In this document: in pieces, positions 37,794 to 47,435 of the stretch
Layout of the letters: the number at the start of each line of letters is the position of its first letter
How positions within the stretch are numbered: the stretch's first letter is position 1
Origin: Rhizobium sp. Root1203
GTDB taxonomy: Bacteria > Pseudomonadota > Alphaproteobacteria > Rhizobiales > Rhizobiaceae
Length of the DNA stretch: 64,000 bases
Direction of reading: 5' to 3'
Assembly (NCBI RefSeq): GCF_001424945.1
Contig: NZ_LMCW01000045.1
Coordinates: forward strand, 1-64,000
Position numbers and translations under genes: made by a program
Notes under the pieces: generated by a model
Database searches by the model: none
What the model saw: only the letters and a program-made list of their open reading frames with translations
What the model was told of the DNA's origin: nothing

Positions 37794-37873
37794 AGAGTGG
37801 CGCCATGCGTATTGGGGTGTGGACGCATGTCCCGCTCCATGAGAAAATACCGGCAGATGCGAGGCTGCTGACG

Positions 37874-39082
37874 ATGCGTAAACGAGTAAAACGGGGCACG
37901 GCCCGCTGGGGCGCCCTCTGCGCTGCCGCGCTGGTGTTTTCATCAGGCGCGCTGCCTCCCGTGAATGTTGCAGAAGCCCAGGAGCGCTACTACCAGCGCC
38001 GATCCATCCTCGATTTCTTCTTCGGCCGCCGTTACGTCGACCAATATCCGCCCGCTCCCAACGAGTATGCCCCGGCACCCCGGGTCATTCCGCGAAAGAA
38101 GAAGGCGCCGCCGAAGGCTGTGGTTGCAGCTCCCCGCGCCGCACCGGTGATCGCGCCCGAGGAGAAAGTCGTTCAGAAGCTCGACAACGCCCAGAAGATC
38201 CTGGTCGTCGGAGACTTCCTGGCCGGCGGGCTCGGTGTTGGAATGGAAGCGGCATTTCAGGACTCGCCCGGCATCCTCATCGAGACGCACAGCAACGTCG
38301 CCTCCGGCCTGGTTCGCGACGACTACTACAATTGGCCGGTACAGCTCACCAAATTCATGGACGAGGCAAAGCCCGCCATGGTGGTGGTCATGCTCGGCGC
38401 CAACGACCGCCAGCAGATGGTGACTGACGGCGGCAAGGAGAAGTTTCGAACCGACGGCTGGTACGCCGAATACCAGCGCAGGGTGATGAACTTCGGCAAG
38501 GATGTCACCAGCCGCAAGATCCCGCTTCTCTGGGTCGGATTGCCGGCCTTCGATTCACCTGGCATGACCGCCGACGCGGTCCAGATGAACCTCCTTTACC
38601 GCAAGCAGGTCGAAAGCATCGGCGGCGAATTCGTCGACGTATGGGACGGCTTCGTCAGCGAAAACGGCGACTTCATCATCACCGGCTCCGACATCAACGG
38701 CCAGCAGGTGCGATTGCGAACGTCCGACGGCATCAACCTCACCGAGGCGGGACGCCGCAAGCTTGCCTTCTACGTCGAAAAGCCTGCCCGGCGCATCCTG
38801 GGCACGCAGGCAAGCCCGGACCTCGTCCGTCTCGACAGCAGCATGCCGAGCCTCGACCTGTCGTCGAACCCCGCCGACCACACCGATCCGATCAGCCTTT
38901 CCGATCCCAACCTCGACGGCGGAATGGCTCTCCTCGGTGGCGCGGCGCTGCCCGTCAGCACCGGCAAGTCGCCGCGCGACAAACTCGTCCAGGACGGCGA
39001 GATGGCCCCTCCGCCGGCCGGCCGCGTCGATGATTATCGCATACCGGCCAAGAAGTCCGCGGCCGAAGTCTCGGCGAAATGA
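37874..39082 (+). CDS. SGNH-fold DUF459 periplasmic protein, probably catalytically divergent
   Basis: About 402 residues. An N-terminal signal/anchor (WGALCAAALVFSSGALPP) precedes a Pro/Lys-rich linker, then an SGNH-hydrolase fold (about 105-330) opening ILVVGDFLAGGLG. In active SGNH enzymes the first block is GDS; here residue 115 is Phe, so the nucleophile Ser is absent. The GxND block is kept (LGANDRQQ), but the last block reads DGINLTEAG where His would be expected. It may be a binding or scaffolding protein in the envelope. The ATG at 37874 gives the best signal peptide. It lies downstream of the transglycosylase, 100 bases on. Confidence 0.75.
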   Translation: MRKRVKRGTARWGALCAAALVFSSGALPPVNVAEAQERYYQRRSILDFFFGRRYVDQYPPAPNEYAPAPRVIPRKKKAPPKAVVAAPRAAPVIAPEEKVVQKLDNAQKILVVGDFLAGGLGVGMEAAFQDSPGILIETHSNVASGLVRDDYYNWPVQLTKFMDEAKPAMVVVMLGANDRQQMVTDGGKEKFRTDGWYAEYQRRVMNFGKDVTSRKIPLLWVGLPAFDSPGMTADAVQMNLLYRKQVESIGGEFVDVWDGFVSENGDFIITGSDINGQQVRLRTSDGINLTEAGRRKLAFYVEKPARRILGTQASPDLVRLDSSMPSLDLSSNPADHTDPISLSDPNLDGGMALLGGAALPVSTGKSPRDKLVQDGEMAPPPAGRVDDYRIPAKKSAAEVSAK

Positions 39083-39152
39083 AACTCCGAGGATCTGGCG
39101 CGAATGTCAGGCGCACGAGTGCGAAGCGCGAGGCGGATCAACCGTGCGGACG

Positions 39153-39785
39153 CTAGCTTCTTTGCAGCACGAGGTGAGCTCCCAGGCCGACCAGCATCGT
39201 GCCACCCGCACGTTGGACAAGACGCTGAGTGGAGGTGGATTGCCGAAGCCTTGAGACGACAGCACCGGCCAGCATCACGCAAACTAAGTCGGCGGACGAG
39301 AAAATCACGTTGACGATCGTTCCAAGAAAAACGAACTGCAACCAGACCGGAAAGCCGCCTGACGGATCGATGAACTGCGGCAGGAACGCCAGGAAGAAGA
39401 TCGCGGTCTTTGGGTTAAGCACCTCGATGGAAATGCTTTCAAAAAACGCGCGCCGTTCCGACTTCGGGTCCGCTGCGGCAAGAGCGGGTTCCCCTTGCGC
39501 CTTTGCGCGGAACAACGAAATGCCGAGCCAGACCAGATAGCCGGCGCCTATCAGCTTGACTGCCGTGTAGAGCACCGGTACCGCATGGAAGATAATCGAC
39601 AGGCCTGCCGCAGCAGCGGTCACGTGCACGTAGCAGCCCAAATGAATCCCAAGCGTTGCCATCAGCCCCGCTCGCCGGCCGCGCGCCAGAGTCTGAGCCG
39701 CCGCGTAAAGCATCGCGGGGCCAGGAATGTACGCGAAGAGAGCCGTCGTGATGAAAAACGTGATCAATAGCTCGGTTGATGGCAT
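39153..39785 (-). CDS. LysE/RhtB-family amino-acid exporter
   Basis: A 210-residue inner-membrane protein with about six spans. The opening LITFFITTALFAYIPGPAMLYAAAQTLARGRRAG is recognisable, with the family motif of a Pro-Gly-Pro turn followed by a Gly-rich arginine loop. It contains LNPKTAIFFLAFLPQFID, the signature of LysE/RhtB exporters. The substrate (homoserine/threonine, leucine or other) cannot be inferred. It stands alone, and its 3' end faces the SGNH gene. Confidence 0.87.
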   Translation of the reverse strand: MPSTELLITFFITTALFAYIPGPAMLYAAAQTLARGRRAGLMATLGIHLGCYVHVTAAAAGLSIIFHAVPVLYTAVKLIGAGYLVWLGISLFRAKAQGEPALAAADPKSERRAFFESISIEVLNPKTAIFFLAFLPQFIDPSGGFPVWLQFVFLGTIVNVIFSSADLVCVMLAGAVVSRLRQSTSTQRLVQRAGGTMLVGLGAHLVLQRS

Positions 39786-39893
39786 CGCGTATTCCCCCTT
39801 ACGCCCCGGCAGGATCAGCCAGCGGCGCATGGAGAAGCCTAGATGGTTGTGCTGCACTTTGCCATGAGGATCTGGTGGACGCAGAACACACAG

Positions 39894-40403
39894 TCAGCCC
39901 ATCGCCGCGCGCAACAATTTGATCGCGCGGGGAACGGATGGTGCCTTGACCGGTGGCGGTTCTGCCCGCTCACAAAATTCACGCCAAACGAAAAGCGTCA
40001 GTTCGGCACCATCGGTTTCGTCTTTGTCGCCCGGCTCCGCAAAATTCTGCAGCGCCCGATATCGGCTGTCCCGCCAGAAAAGCTCCTCCACCCAATCGTA
40101 AATGGGTATCACGTGGAAATGGATTGGGTAGCCCGGAGAATGCCCGTAGCGTCCGATATAGACACGTTGCGCATTCAACGTGTGGGTCAAGGCGTGCTGA
40201 GCCTTCGCCAGCAACGGACCTAGTTCAGCCAGGGCCTCCTCCGACAGCTCCGACAAATCGGTGCTGAACCGTTTGGAGCCAACCATCAGGTAGCCGGGGA
40301 GTGCCGAGTTCACGCGATGATTTACAAGCCAGCCGACAGTTTCGCATACATGGAACTGCTGAGGAATTTCCAGGGAATCGCCTCGTCTTGTTGTCTCGAT
40401 CAC
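39894..40403 (-). CDS. HIT-like superfamily protein
   Basis: A 169-residue protein with a histidine-triad-like core near residues 86-105 (GYGHSPGYPIHFHVIPIYDW): the HxHxxP arrangement is present as HFHVIP. It has CETVGWLVNHRVNSALPGYL upstream. HIT proteins hydrolyse or transfer nucleotidyl groups. The triad is not the canonical H-phi-H-phi-H, so the reaction is uncertain. Monocistronic; gltD ends about 90 bases beyond its start. Confidence 0.65.
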   Translation of the reverse strand: MIETTRRGDSLEIPQQFHVCETVGWLVNHRVNSALPGYLMVGSKRFSTDLSELSEEALAELGPLLAKAQHALTHTLNAQRVYIGRYGHSPGYPIHFHVIPIYDWVEELFWRDSRYRALQNFAEPGDKDETDGAELTLFVWREFCERAEPPPVKAPSVPRAIKLLRAAMG

Positions 40404-40494
40404 CGGTCATCGCGGCAACGGTCGGGTGTTTCGCTGCGCAAAAAAGCTCGGAACCGCATAGCGCCGTCCCGAGCTCATTGATCAATCCCGGCGC

Positions 40495-41949
40495 TTATCG
40501 CGGCAGAACCGTTGAGCCCATCAGGGCTTCGTCGATGGCGCGCGCCGCCTGTCGGCCTTCGCGGATCGCCCAGACGACCAGCGACTGGCCGCGGCGCACG
40601 TCGCCGGCCGTCCAGAACTTGTCGATCGAGGTCTTGTAGTCCTTGTCGTTGGCAACGACGTTGGTCGAGCCGCGGCGGTCGGTGTTGAGCGTCAGCTTGC
40701 CGTCGAGTTCCTTCAGAACGCTGCCGGTAAACGGGCCGCTGAAGCCGATGGCGATGAAGGCGAGGTCGGCCTTGATGATGAACTCCGTGCCGGCGATAGG
40801 CTTGCGGCGTTCGTCGACTTCGCAGCACTTGACCCCCGTCAGCACGCCGTCTTCGCCGACGAATTCGAGCGTCGCGACCTGGAACTCGCGCACGGCACCT
40901 TCAGCCTGCGAGGAGGAGGTGCGCATCTTCGTTGCCCAGAACGGCCAGACGGCGAGCTTGTCTTCCTTTTCCGGCGGTTGCGGGCGGATGTCGAGCTGCG
41001 TGACCTTCACGGCACCCTGGCGGAACGCCGTGCCGACGCAGTCGGACGCCGTATCGCCGCCGCCGACGACGACCACATGCTTGGCGCCGGCGAGGATCGG
41101 ATCGGAAGCCCAGCCGACGCTGTCGATGTTTTCGCGGCCGACGCGCTTGTTCTGCTGGACGAGGTAGGGCATCGCGTCGTGGACGCCGGCAAGCTCGATG
41201 CCGGGAATGCCCGCTTCGCGCGGCGTTTCGGAACCGCCGCAGTAAAGCACAGCATCATGGTCGGCGAGCAGCTGCTCGACCTTCAGGTCGACGCCGACGT
41301 TGACGCCGCAATGGAAGGTAACGCCCTCGCCGCTCATCTGTTCGACACGGCGGTCGATGAAGTTCTTCTCCATCTTGAAGTCGGGAATGCCGTAGCGCAG
41401 CAGGCCGCCCGGCTTGCTCTCGCGTTCGTAGACATGGACGTCGTGACCCGCGCGGCCGAGTTGCTGCGCAGCCGCCATCCCGGCCGGGCCGGAACCGATC
41501 ACCGCCACCTTCTTGCCGGTGTGGACCGTTGCCGGCTGCGGGCGAATGAAGCCGAGCTCGTAGGCCTTGTCGGCGATCGCCTGTTCGACCGTCTTGATCG
41601 CGACCGGCGCATCCTCCAGGTTCAGCGTGCAGGCTTCCTCGCAAGGCGCAGGGCAGACTCGGCCGGTGAACTCCGGGAAGTTGTTGGTGGAATGCAGGTT
41701 CTGGATCGCCGCTTCCCAGTTGTTGTTGTAGACGAGGTCGTTCCAGTCGGGGATCTGGTTGTGCACAGGGCAGCCGGTCGGACCATGGCAATAAGGGATG
41801 CCACAGTCCATGCAGCGCGCGGCCTGTTTCTGCACTTCCGGGTCCGACATCGGGATCGTGAATTCGCGGAAATGACGGATGCGATCCGAGGCCGGCTGAT
41901 ACTTCGCTACCTGCCGGTCGATTTCCAGAAACCCTGTTACCTTACCCAT
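40495..41949 (-). CDS. gltD: Glutamate synthase small subunit
   Basis: A 484-residue flavoprotein supplying electrons from NADPH to GltB. The N-terminal iron-sulfur cysteines are in CMDCGIPYCHGPTGCPVHN and CPAPCEEAC. The FAD site is VAVIGSGPAGMAAAQQL and the NADPH site VVVVGGGDTASDC. I start at 41949 (MGKVTGFLE), the normal family start, rather than eight codons upstream. It follows gltB in the same direction after 225 bases; the gap contains no clear terminator, so co-transcription is plausible. Together they close the GS-GOGAT cycle fed by the nitrate cluster. Confidence 0.94.
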   Translation of the reverse strand: MGKVTGFLEIDRQVAKYQPASDRIRHFREFTIPMSDPEVQKQAARCMDCGIPYCHGPTGCPVHNQIPDWNDLVYNNNWEAAIQNLHSTNNFPEFTGRVCPAPCEEACTLNLEDAPVAIKTVEQAIADKAYELGFIRPQPATVHTGKKVAVIGSGPAGMAAAQQLGRAGHDVHVYERESKPGGLLRYGIPDFKMEKNFIDRRVEQMSGEGVTFHCGVNVGVDLKVEQLLADHDAVLYCGGSETPREAGIPGIELAGVHDAMPYLVQQNKRVGRENIDSVGWASDPILAGAKHVVVVGGGDTASDCVGTAFRQGAVKVTQLDIRPQPPEKEDKLAVWPFWATKMRTSSSQAEGAVREFQVATLEFVGEDGVLTGVKCCEVDERRKPIAGTEFIIKADLAFIAIGFSGPFTGSVLKELDGKLTLNTDRRGSTNVVANDKDYKTSIDKFWTAGDVRRGQSLVVWAIREGRQAARAIDEALMGSTVLPR

Positions 41950-42174
41950 ACTGCTGTCTTCCCTTACACTCATGACCGCCTCACCGCAGCCAGTTGTCTA
42001 TTGTCAGTCCCGGTATCCGGGGCAAGTTGATTGACCGTCATTGGACCATATCCCCTGAAAAGCATCATGCGACTGGGGACGGCATCTTGCCGTCGACGCG
42101 ATCGTCATGGTCATCGAGATATTTCGGTCACCCATCACATGCGCGCTCGCTTGTGACGGATGTGTCGGCACATT

Positions 42175-45100
42175 TTACTCGGCGGCGATCCCCATCCGGC
42201 TCCGCTCCATTTCCTCCAGCGCACGGCGGTACTCGACCGGCATGACCTTGCGGAATTTCGGACGGTAGTCGATCCAGTTGTCCAGAATCTGCTTGGCGCG
42301 GGTGGATCCCGTGTAATGCAGGTGGTTGGAGATCAGCTGGTAGAGGCGCTCCTCGTCGTGGCGGGTCATGTCGCCGGAAACGTCGACGCGTCCCTTGTGC
42401 ATGAGGTCGCCGCCGTGATGATGCAGCTTTTCCAGCATGTCGTCCTCCTCCGGAACCGGCTCGAGCTCGACCATGGCCATGTTGCAGCGCTTGGCGAAAT
42501 CGCCGCTTTCGTCGAGAACGTAGGCCACGCCGCCGGACATGCCGGCTGCGAAGTTGCGGCCCGTTTCGCCAAGCACGACCACCACGCCGCCCGTCATGTA
42601 TTCGCAGCCGTGGTCGCCCACGCCCTCTACGATGGCGATGGCGCCGGAGTTGCGGACCGCGAAGCGCTCGCCCGCGATACCGCGGAAATAGCACTCGCCC
42701 TCGGTCGCACCGTAGAGAACGGTGTTGCCGACGATGATCGAGTCTTCCGCGAGGATCTTCGAGTTCTCTGGCGGGCGGACGATGATCTTGCCGCCCGACA
42801 GTCCCTTGCCGACATAGTCGTTGCCGTCGCCGATCAGGTTGAAGGTGATGCCGCGTGCCAGGAACGCGCCGAACGACTGGCCCGCCGTGCCCCTGAGCGT
42901 CACGCTGATCGTGTCCTCCTTCAGGCCGCGATGATTGTACCGCTTGGCCACTTCGCCGGACAGCATCGCGCCAGCCGAACGGTCGACGTTCTTGATATCG
43001 ACTTCGAAGGCGACAGGTGTCTTCGATGTCAGTGCGGGCTGCGCCTGCTCGATCAGCTTGCGGTCGAGGATGTCGTCGATCGGGTGCTTCTGCCGCATCG
43101 TCCAGTAGGTCTCTTCCTTGTCGGCATCGACCTTGTGGAAGATCCGGCTGAAGTCGAGCCCCTTGGCCTTCCAGTGCGAGAGCATCTCGTCCTTCTCCAG
43201 GAGCTCGGAAGCGCCGATGATGTCATCGAGCTTGGTGAAGCCGAGGGAGGCCAGGATTTCGCGCACTTCGTTGGCGACGAAGAAGAAGTAGTTGACGACG
43301 TGCTCCGGCGTGCCCTTGAAGCGCTTGCGCAGAACCGGGTCCTGCGTCGCAACCCCTACCGGACAGGTGTTGAGATGGCACTTGCGCATCATGATGCAGC
43401 CGGCGGCAATCAGCGGCGCGGTCGCAAAGCCGAACTCGTCGGCACCGAGAAGGGCACCGATGATGACGTCGCGGCCGGTCTTCAGGCCGCCGTCGACCTG
43501 CAGGGCGACGCGCGAGCGAAGCCCGTTCAGCACCAGTGTCTGCTGGGTTTCCGCAAGGCCGATTTCCCACGGGCTGCCGGCATGCTTCAGCGAGGTAAGC
43601 GGCGATGCGCCGGTACCGCCGTCGAAGCCGGAGACGGTGATGTGGTCGGCGCGCGCCTTGGCGACGCCGGCGGCAACCGTGCCGACGCCGACTTCCGAGA
43701 CGAGCTTCACCGAGACATCCGCCGCCGGGTTGACGTTCTTCAGGTCGTAGATCAGCTGTGCCAGATCCTCGATCGAGTAGATGTCGTGATGTGGCGGCGG
43801 CGAAATCAGGCCGACGCCCGGCGTTGAGTGACGGGTCTTGGCGACGGTCGCATCGACCTTGTGGCCGGGCAGCTGACCGCCTTCGCCGGGCTTTGCGCCC
43901 TGCGCGACCTTGATCTGCAGCATGTCGGCGTTGACGAGATACTCGGTCGTCACGCCGAAGCGTCCCGACGCGATCTGCTTGATCGCCGAGCGTTCCGGGT
44001 TCGATGAGCCGTCCGAAAGCGGCATGTAGCGGTCGGATTCCTCGCCGCCCTCACCGGTGTTGGACTTGCCGCCGATCTGGTTCATGGCGATCGCAAGCGT
44101 CGTGTGCGCCTCGCGGCTGATCGAGCCGAACGACATGGCGCCGGTCGAGAAGCGCTTGACGATATCGATCGCCGGCTCGACGTCGTCGACCGAGACCGGT
44201 GTGCGGCCCAGCTGTTCGGCGCTCTTGACGTTGAACAGGCCGCGGATCGTGTTCATGCGCAGCGCCGACGTATTCACCATCTCGGCAAACTCGCGGTAGC
44301 GATCCTCGGCATTGCCGCGAACGGCATGCTGGAGCGTCGCGACCGCATCCGGCGTCCAGGCGTGGCTTTCGCCGCGCATGCGGTATGCATATTCACCGCC
44401 GATATCGAGCGTCGTGGCGAGCAGCGGATCCTTGCCGAAGGCCGACGTGTGGCGGGCTACGGTTTCCTCGGCGATCGCTTCGAGGCCGACACCTTCGATC
44501 ATCGTCGCGGTGCCGAAGAAGTACTTGTCGACCAGCGTCTGCTGCAGGCCGATTGCGTCGAAGATCTGGCCGCCGCAATAGGACTGGTAGGTCGAGATGC
44601 CCATCTTCGACATGACCTTGAGGATGCCCTTTCCGACCGCCTTGATGTAGCGGTAGACGACTTCGGTGGCGTCCACTTCCTTGGGGAATTCGCCCTTGGC
44701 ATGCATGTCGAGCAGCGTGTCGAAGGCAAGGTAGGGGTTGATCGCTTCGGCGCCATAGCCTGCGAGCAGGCAGAAATGATGCACTTCGCGCGGCTCGCCG
44801 GTTTCGACGACCAGCCCGACCGAGGTGCGGAGCCCCTTGCGGATCAGGTGATGGTGCACGGCAGCCGTCGCCAGCAGCGCCGGGATCGCGATGCGGTCCG
44901 GCCCGACCTGGCGGTCGGAAAGCACGATGATGTTGTAGCCGCCCTTGACGGCCGCTTCCGCCCGCTCGCAGAGGCGGTCGAGCATTTCGGGCATGCCTCC
45001 GGCGCCACGCTCGACATCATAGGTGAAATCGAGCGTCTTGGTGTCGAAACGATCTTCCGTATGGCCGATGGAGCGGATCTTCTCGAGATCGCCATTGGTC

Positions 45101-46899
45101 AGGATCGGCTGGCGCACTTCCAGGCGCTTTGCGTTTGCAGCACCTTCGTGGTCGAGGATGTTCGGCCGTGGTCCGATGAAGGACACCAGGCTCATGACCA
45201 GCTCTTCGCGGATGGGGTCGATCGGCGGGTTGGTGACCTGCGCGAAGTTCTGTTTGAAATAGGTGTAGAGCAGCTTCGACTTCTCGGACATCGCCGAGAT
45301 CGGCGTATCCGTGCCCATCGAGCCGATCGCTTCCTGACCGGTCGTCGCCATCGGCGACATCAGGATTTTGGTGTCCTCGGTGGTGTAGCCGAATGCCTGC
45401 TGGCGGTTCAGCAGCGACACGTCGCGGCGAAGCGCGCGGGGCTCGACAGGCTTCAGGTCTTCGAGGATCAACTGCGTGCGGTTCAGCCAGTTGCGATAGG
45501 GGTGCTTGGTCGCGAGCTCGGACTTCACTTCCTCGTCGGAAACGATGCGGCCCTTTTCCATATCGATCAGCAGCATCTTGCCCGGCTGCAGGCGCCACTT
45601 CTGAACGATGCTCTCTTCGGGAACCGGCAGCGTGCCGGCTTCCGACGCGAGGATCACACGGTCGTCGTTGGTGACGAGATAGCGGGCCGGACGCAGGCCG
45701 TTGCGGTCGAGCGTCGCGCCGATCTGCTTGCCGTCGGTAAAGGCAACAGCCGCCGGCCCGTCCCACGGCTCCATCAGAGCGGCATGATATTCGTAGAACG
45801 CCTTGCGCTCGGCGGTCATCGACTGGTTGCCGGCCCAGGCTTCCGGGATCAGCATCATCACGGCATGCGCCATGGAGTAGCCGCCGCGCACGAGGAATTC
45901 GAGCGCGTTATCGAAACAGGCCGTGTCCGACTGGCCTTCGTAGGAGATCGGCCAGAGCTTGGAGATATCGTCGCCGAACAGCGGCGAGGACACCGAAGCC
46001 TGGCGTGCCGCCATCCAGTTGACGTTCGAACGCAGCGTGTTGATTTCGCCGTTGTGGGCGACCATGCGATACGGATGGGCAAGCTTCCACGACGGGAAGG
46101 TGTTGGTGGAGAAGCGCTGGTGCACGAGGGCGACCGCGCTTTCGAAACGCGGGTCAGACAGGTCCTTGTAATAGGCTCCGACCTGGTAGGCGAGGAACAT
46201 CCCCTTGTAGACGACGGTCGCCGACGACAGCGAGACCGGATAGAAGTTGCTCTCCTCACCATCGAACTCGTCGTAGATGCGGTTTGAGATCACCTTGCGC
46301 AGCGTGAACAGGCGGCGTTCGAACTCGTCGTTCGTCGCGGCATCTTCGCCTGCACCGATGAAGACCTGCACGTGGTGCGGCTCGGTGGCGGCGATGTCGG
46401 GCGCCTTGGAAAGCGAGGAATTGTCAACGGGCACATCGCGGAAGCCGATAAAGACCTGGCCTTCCTCGGTGATGACGTCCTTGATCACCTTCTTGAAGTG
46501 CTCGATCTGCTTCTCGTCGCGCGGCATGAAGATATGGCCCATGCCGTACTCGCCGGCCTTCGGCAGGGTAATGCCCTGCTTGGCCATTTCCTCGCGGAAG
46601 AAGCGGTCGGGAATCTGCACGAGAATGCCCGCGCCGTCACCCATCAGCGGATCGGCGCCGACGGCGCCGCGATGCGTCAGGTTTTCGAGAATGAACAGGC
46701 CGTCCTTGACGATCTGGTGAGACTTCTGACCCTTCATATGCGCGACAAAGCCAACGCCGCAGGCGTCGTGTTCATTGCGCGGATCATAGAGGCCTTGTTT
46801 TCGCGGCAGACCGGAGGCGAATTTACGTGCATTGGCCGTCGCGCGCGCATCTGCTGCTGCGAACTGGTCGATACCCGTGGATGGCGTGTTCTTCGTCAT
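42175..46899 (-). CDS. gltB: Glutamate synthase large subunit
   Basis: A 1574-residue enzyme turning glutamine plus 2-oxoglutarate into two glutamates. A propeptide of about 46 residues precedes Cys47 in HDACGVGFVAH, the N-terminal nucleophile of the glutaminase domain after processing. The central and FMN domains follow, with the 3Fe-4S motif CIMMRKCHLNTCPVG. The C-terminal GXGXG beta-helix begins about residue 1270 (NYVGKGLSGGKIIV). The ATG at 46899 has AGGAGGAAA eight bases upstream. Length is normal for the alphaproteobacterial NADPH enzyme. Confidence 0.95.
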   Translation of the reverse strand: MTKNTPSTGIDQFAAADARATANARKFASGLPRKQGLYDPRNEHDACGVGFVAHMKGQKSHQIVKDGLFILENLTHRGAVGADPLMGDGAGILVQIPDRFFREEMAKQGITLPKAGEYGMGHIFMPRDEKQIEHFKKVIKDVITEEGQVFIGFRDVPVDNSSLSKAPDIAATEPHHVQVFIGAGEDAATNDEFERRLFTLRKVISNRIYDEFDGEESNFYPVSLSSATVVYKGMFLAYQVGAYYKDLSDPRFESAVALVHQRFSTNTFPSWKLAHPYRMVAHNGEINTLRSNVNWMAARQASVSSPLFGDDISKLWPISYEGQSDTACFDNALEFLVRGGYSMAHAVMMLIPEAWAGNQSMTAERKAFYEYHAALMEPWDGPAAVAFTDGKQIGATLDRNGLRPARYLVTNDDRVILASEAGTLPVPEESIVQKWRLQPGKMLLIDMEKGRIVSDEEVKSELATKHPYRNWLNRTQLILEDLKPVEPRALRRDVSLLNRQQAFGYTTEDTKILMSPMATTGQEAIGSMGTDTPISAMSEKSKLLYTYFKQNFAQVTNPPIDPIREELVMSLVSFIGPRPNILDHEGAANAKRLEVRQPILTNGDLEKIRSIGHTEDRFDTKTLDFTYDVERGAGGMPEMLDRLCERAEAAVKGGYNIIVLSDRQVGPDRIAIPALLATAAVHHHLIRKGLRTSVGLVVETGEPREVHHFCLLAGYGAEAINPYLAFDTLLDMHAKGEFPKEVDATEVVYRYIKAVGKGILKVMSKMGISTYQSYCGGQIFDAIGLQQTLVDKYFFGTATMIEGVGLEAIAEETVARHTSAFGKDPLLATTLDIGGEYAYRMRGESHAWTPDAVATLQHAVRGNAEDRYREFAEMVNTSALRMNTIRGLFNVKSAEQLGRTPVSVDDVEPAIDIVKRFSTGAMSFGSISREAHTTLAIAMNQIGGKSNTGEGGEESDRYMPLSDGSSNPERSAIKQIASGRFGVTTEYLVNADMLQIKVAQGAKPGEGGQLPGHKVDATVAKTRHSTPGVGLISPPPHHDIYSIEDLAQLIYDLKNVNPAADVSVKLVSEVGVGTVAAGVAKARADHITVSGFDGGTGASPLTSLKHAGSPWEIGLAETQQTLVLNGLRSRVALQVDGGLKTGRDVIIGALLGADEFGFATAPLIAAGCIMMRKCHLNTCPVGVATQDPVLRKRFKGTPEHVVNYFFFVANEVREILASLGFTKLDDIIGASELLEKDEMLSHWKAKGLDFSRIFHKVDADKEETYWTMRQKHPIDDILDRKLIEQAQPALTSKTPVAFEVDIKNVDRSAGAMLSGEVAKRYNHRGLKEDTISVTLRGTAGQSFGAFLARGITFNLIGDGNDYVGKGLSGGKIIVRPPENSKILAEDSIIVGNTVLYGATEGECYFRGIAGERFAVRNSGAIAIVEGVGDHGCEYMTGGVVVVLGETGRNFAAGMSGGVAYVLDESGDFAKRCNMAMVELEPVPEEDDMLEKLHHHGGDLMHKGRVDVSGDMTRHDEERLYQLISNHLHYTGSTRAKQILDNWIDYRPKFRKVMPVEYRRALEEMERSRMGIAAE

Positions 46900-47435
46900 C
46901 TTTTTCCTCCTGTCTGAGCCCGCGACCGCGGGCGGCTCTTCGTCGCACACCGCCCCCTATGTTAGGTTCGGCGCGTGACAGCGCTGTTGCATTGTCGAAG
47001 ATCCGGTCGCCGGCGGCAGGCTTTCCGGGGAAAGCAACCGTTGCGCTCCGCGCCTGCCATGCGTTCCCTGCGGGAGCTTTCGCCCGCGCTCGGTGAACTA
47101 TAGCGTGAAACCCAACGAGTGTAAGGTTTTTTGGCGCCTCTTCGGCCATAGCGGCCAAAATAGGACAGCAACCCTGTCCTAATTCAATGGTTCTATGCCA
47201 GAAAGACCGAACTTTCGCAAGAGCGACGGATTAAAAAATCGTCAATTAACGACGGAAGATTGCCAAACCGACCGAAACCGCGAAATTTAATTACGCAGTC
47301 GCGTATCATTTTGTATATTGATTGCGGAATTCAATTTCCGTGATGGGTTCGAACGCAGACGCTTGATCGGGTGAAACTTTGGCTTAGTGTCCCGCACGCA
47401 CACCATTTCCACACACATTTCCACACGGTTTTTCC
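46900..47435. other. 536-bp divergent intergenic region, gltB / threonine aldolase
   Basis: No gene is visible. It must hold the gltB promoter on the minus strand and the aldolase promoter on the plus strand. It includes an AT-rich stretch (47225-47340) and an 8-bp perfect dyad, TAGGACAG-CAACC-CTGTCCTA (47161-47181), that may be an operator. Confidence 0.6.
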
